Shown one piece after another: positions 61,301 to 64,000 of a stretch of 64,000 nucleotides of DNA. This stretch comes from Archilochus colubris (lineage: Eukaryota > Chordata > Aves > Apodiformes > Trochilidae): NCBI GenBank assembly GCA_023079485.1, contig CM041089.1, forward strand, positions 14,337,001-14,401,000, given 5' to 3'. Within the stretch, counting starts at the first letter, position 1; each line of letters opens with the position of its first letter. The position numbers and the translations under genes are program-made. Under the pieces are notes generated by a model. That model ran no database searches. It was not told where the DNA came from and saw only the letters and a program-made list of their open reading frames with translations.

Positions 61301-64000
61301 GGATGCAGAAAACACATAGAAGCCTGGTGACTTCTTTGAGTATCTAAGAATTGCCATACTACATTAAATCCAGTCTGACAACAGCCAGTTTACACATCAA
61401 AAGCAGTCAGAAAAACACAATCACTGTATTCTTCTTTATCCCCTTTTATGGGGCTTTGTCCAGTCCCCCTCTATTTCAGCATCTGAACAGATTCCATCTC
61501 TTCTATATGTGCAAGCGAAATGTCTCTTAGAAACTTTAAGGATGCAACAGATGAAATGGTATATGCAATTTTTTAATTAAAGCAGATAGATGGCTGATTA
61601 ACACTATGGTGACAGAGAAGCTTTAGCAAAGTAGAAAGGTTTTGCATCATCTTCCTAAGAACAGTTCCACTGGATTTTTATAGTCTCCTCTACAAATCCA
61701 TCCACAGACACTGGCACTGATAAAAAAATTCTTTAGTATAGTTTTCTAGCTTTTGTCAGCTTTGGTTTGGCAGAGCACAGACATAGGCTGCTCTGTAAAC
61801 CTTATCCTATACCAGAGTACCAACAGTCTGTGTTACCTGTCCTGGTAATGCCTGGGGCAGGGCAAAGAAGATTTCAGTGGAGCAGAGCTGTGGAGCCTCT
61901 ACAGGGGAGAGACAACACTGCTTTGCAGCAGCAAGAACCTCAGGATACACCCACTTCCCTCTACCAGCACATATTCCCCAGACAGGAAGGTAAGAGGGCT
62001 CTAACGAATGATGGAGTTTCTTGGGCTAAAAATAAGCTTTGAGCTTGAAGGCAATTCAAATGTGCCAGGAGCTGACTGCCTAGCATGACTTCAGTGCAAA
62101 CTTCCATCCTTGCAAATGGAAACATCCCTCAGCCATACTGCTTTAGAGTGTCAGTCTTCACAATTAAGGGAAGTTTTATTGATTTAAAGGCAACTGTTTG
62201 GGTAGTGTTTTTTTGTTTATTGTTTTCTGCTTTGTTTAAGGCTTGGGTGTGTTTTTTTTTAAGATGAGAAGGACCCCAGCACCACAGGGAGCACTGGCAG
62301 TGAGGATGCTGAAAAACAGACTTCATATTTCACATGCCAAAGTATATTTGCACACTGTGCTTTCCACAGCTGAGTTGGAGCCGCAATGATCCTTTTGTTT
62401 TGACCCTGGAAAGTTTGATTGCTTCTCCCCATATGAAATCTCACCAGGGAGCCAGGCTCCTTGCAGCAGTTCTTGAAGACACTGGCAAACCTGCACATGG
62501 AAACCACATCAGTGGGAAACTCCTCCGTGCCCACAGCTACAACAGCAACACTGACATTTGGAAGATCTTCACAGAGAATTTCTTTTCCTAATTACTGCAG
62601 GGAAATGAAATGACTGGTTTTTAAAATCATTTTTTTTCTGCAGTCTGCCAGGGACAGGAAGTGCAACCACCAAGGCTTGGAGGATACGTCAGAAATATTT
62701 TTAGTGGGAACAGAAGAGAAGAGAAGCTGCTTTTTGTAAACTCTCCCTGCTCATCTCCAATTAGGCAAAGATCTCCCTACAGCTCCTTTGGAGTCTCCAG
62801 TGGGTAACTAAATTCTTGAGTACAATAGTGGCACAGCCAAGAGCACCTCCTGATCTTACTTCATCAAAAATCATGAATTATATTTGGACACTAAACCAGG
62901 CACAACTCCCAACCTGCAGTAAGCAGAACAAAGCTTGTATAGGGTATTTCTTACTGTCTTACACACAGTGGGCATTCCTAACTAATCCCAGCACTCTTCT
63001 TAAGGGCCTCATTCTCCTTAGACCCAACATGATACAATCAGATGAACTAAGCACTTAACCTGGGAAAACTCTGCCTGAATGTTTGCAGAGCTGGGTCAGG
63101 TGCTGTCCTGGATCCTATCCATCCACCTCCTCTTAGGTACCAGCACAAGCAGATAAATCTGCTCCCCCACAGGTGCTCAGTTCATACCAGATTGTTTGGT
63201 TTCTAAAAGAGCTCCTATCAGACTTTTCTGTACTTGAGCCAAGCATCTCTTACATGTGGATTCTCTGGTATCTAGGAAAGGCTGAGCTTCTGCTACAGGA
63301 TTTCACCTAAATGGAGCACTAACCTGGTTTCTTTCCTCTAACCAAGTCTGTTTTCAACAAGCTTTTAGAAATTCAGTATTTGTGACAGTACTACCTCTCT
63401 GTCCTCTCTGTGCCCCTAGCCAGCATGTCTATAACTTAGAGGTACATGCTGTATTTCATATACTGAATCACAGGAAAGTATTTCAGAGACATCATAGAAG
63501 TCCTGGACCAAGTACTGATCATGAACCAAGCAGTACCATAACCCTAACTGAGAAACAGAAACAAGAAAAACAGAAATAATATGAGAGGAAGGCAAATTTT
63601 GAGACCCACAGAATTATACTGGGAAAAAGCAGCTGTAGTGCTACTGATACTGGAGGAGCAACAGGCATTTCCCAGGTACCACTCAGTTTTTGCTTACACA
63701 CCATTAGGAGACAATAAATGAATTTATCACAAGCACAGCCAGATCCTTTCAGCAGCACAAGAGATTAATTTGATCTAACACTGTAACACAGCTCATGCTA
63801 AAGTGACAGCAATATTCTGCAGCTATTCCAAGTATCACCCATGCTCGTACACCAAGGTGCACATCTTTACCACAGACATCCTAAATGTTACACTGAGCCT
63901 CTCAAATGCCAGTGCATAGAGTAAACAACATAAATTGAATATAGGGGTACTAAATAGGGTGTGTAATTAAGGAGTGCACAAGTGAATTAACATAAAGTAT
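58301..64000. other. Unique sequence, no gene seen
   Basis: About 5.7 kb to the window end without a recognisable gene, RNA or interspersed repeat. Open frames do not exceed 112 codons. Notable simple sequence: GGGGGGGG at 58812-58819, a T-run at 59471-59482, an A/T-rich stretch with repeated AGAT words at 59735-59800, and a T-run at 62251-62260. Confidence 0.45.

Noticed and set aside
1..64000. CRISPR array, operon, or bacterial feature
   Set aside because: No regularly spaced repeats, no dense coding, and vertebrate repeats throughout; the DNA is a bird nuclear genome.
1..64000. tRNA or rRNA genes
   Set aside because: The only tRNA-like internal promoter pair found belongs to the MIR SINE at 15275-15465; no cloverleaf or rRNA core was recognised.

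Overview
This is an avian nuclear genomic window, most likely from a songbird or close relative. The evidence is the interspersed repeats. There are six CR1 LINE segments, one of which keeps two perfect copies of the 8-base CATAGAAT/ATTCTATG tail that closes CR1 elements. There are two fragments resembling the bird ERVL-type long terminal repeats, a third LTR-like segment, and two fragments of very old amniote repeats (a MIR SINE and an L3/MIR3-type tail). Recognisable repeats cover roughly a tenth of the window, as expected for a bird. The placement as a songbird is an inference from LTR resemblance.

I find no host protein-coding gene, rRNA or tRNA. Open reading frames are short (the longest is 227 codons, beginning inside a CR1 tail) and none resembles a known host protein. 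The only recognisable protein-coding sequence is the decayed reverse transcriptase of three CR1 copies, broken by frameshifts and stops. The window is therefore intergenic sequence or the inside of a very large intron. Single small exons cannot be excluded by eye.

Layout: 1-1389 unique; 1390-1827 CR1 (+) 3' end; 1828-8446 unique; 8447-8512 CR1 (-) scrap; 8985-10627 long CR1 (+) with reverse transcriptase remnant; 15275-15465 MIR SINE (+); 15717-16722 CR1 (-) with both tail units; 18861-18884 strong quadruplex motif on the minus strand; 19917-20213 A-rich tract; 22850-22955 L3/MIR3-like tail; 23283-23480 possible enhancer; 24227-25173 ERVL-type LTR; 29225-29428 CR1 (+) tail; 31600-32560 GC-richer stretch with a MEF2 site; 34407-35505 CR1 (-); 37400-38051 second LTR; 46150-46730 probable third LTR, followed by a 118-base segment present twice (46781-46898 and 47196-47313); 58219-58300 G-rich purine tract; the remainder to 64000 is unique sequence.

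No genes act together here. The more interesting content is the preserved ancient SINE, the closely matching local duplication, two quadruplex-capable tracts and several motif-bearing unique stretches that could be regulatory. I did not find a previously undescribed gene system.
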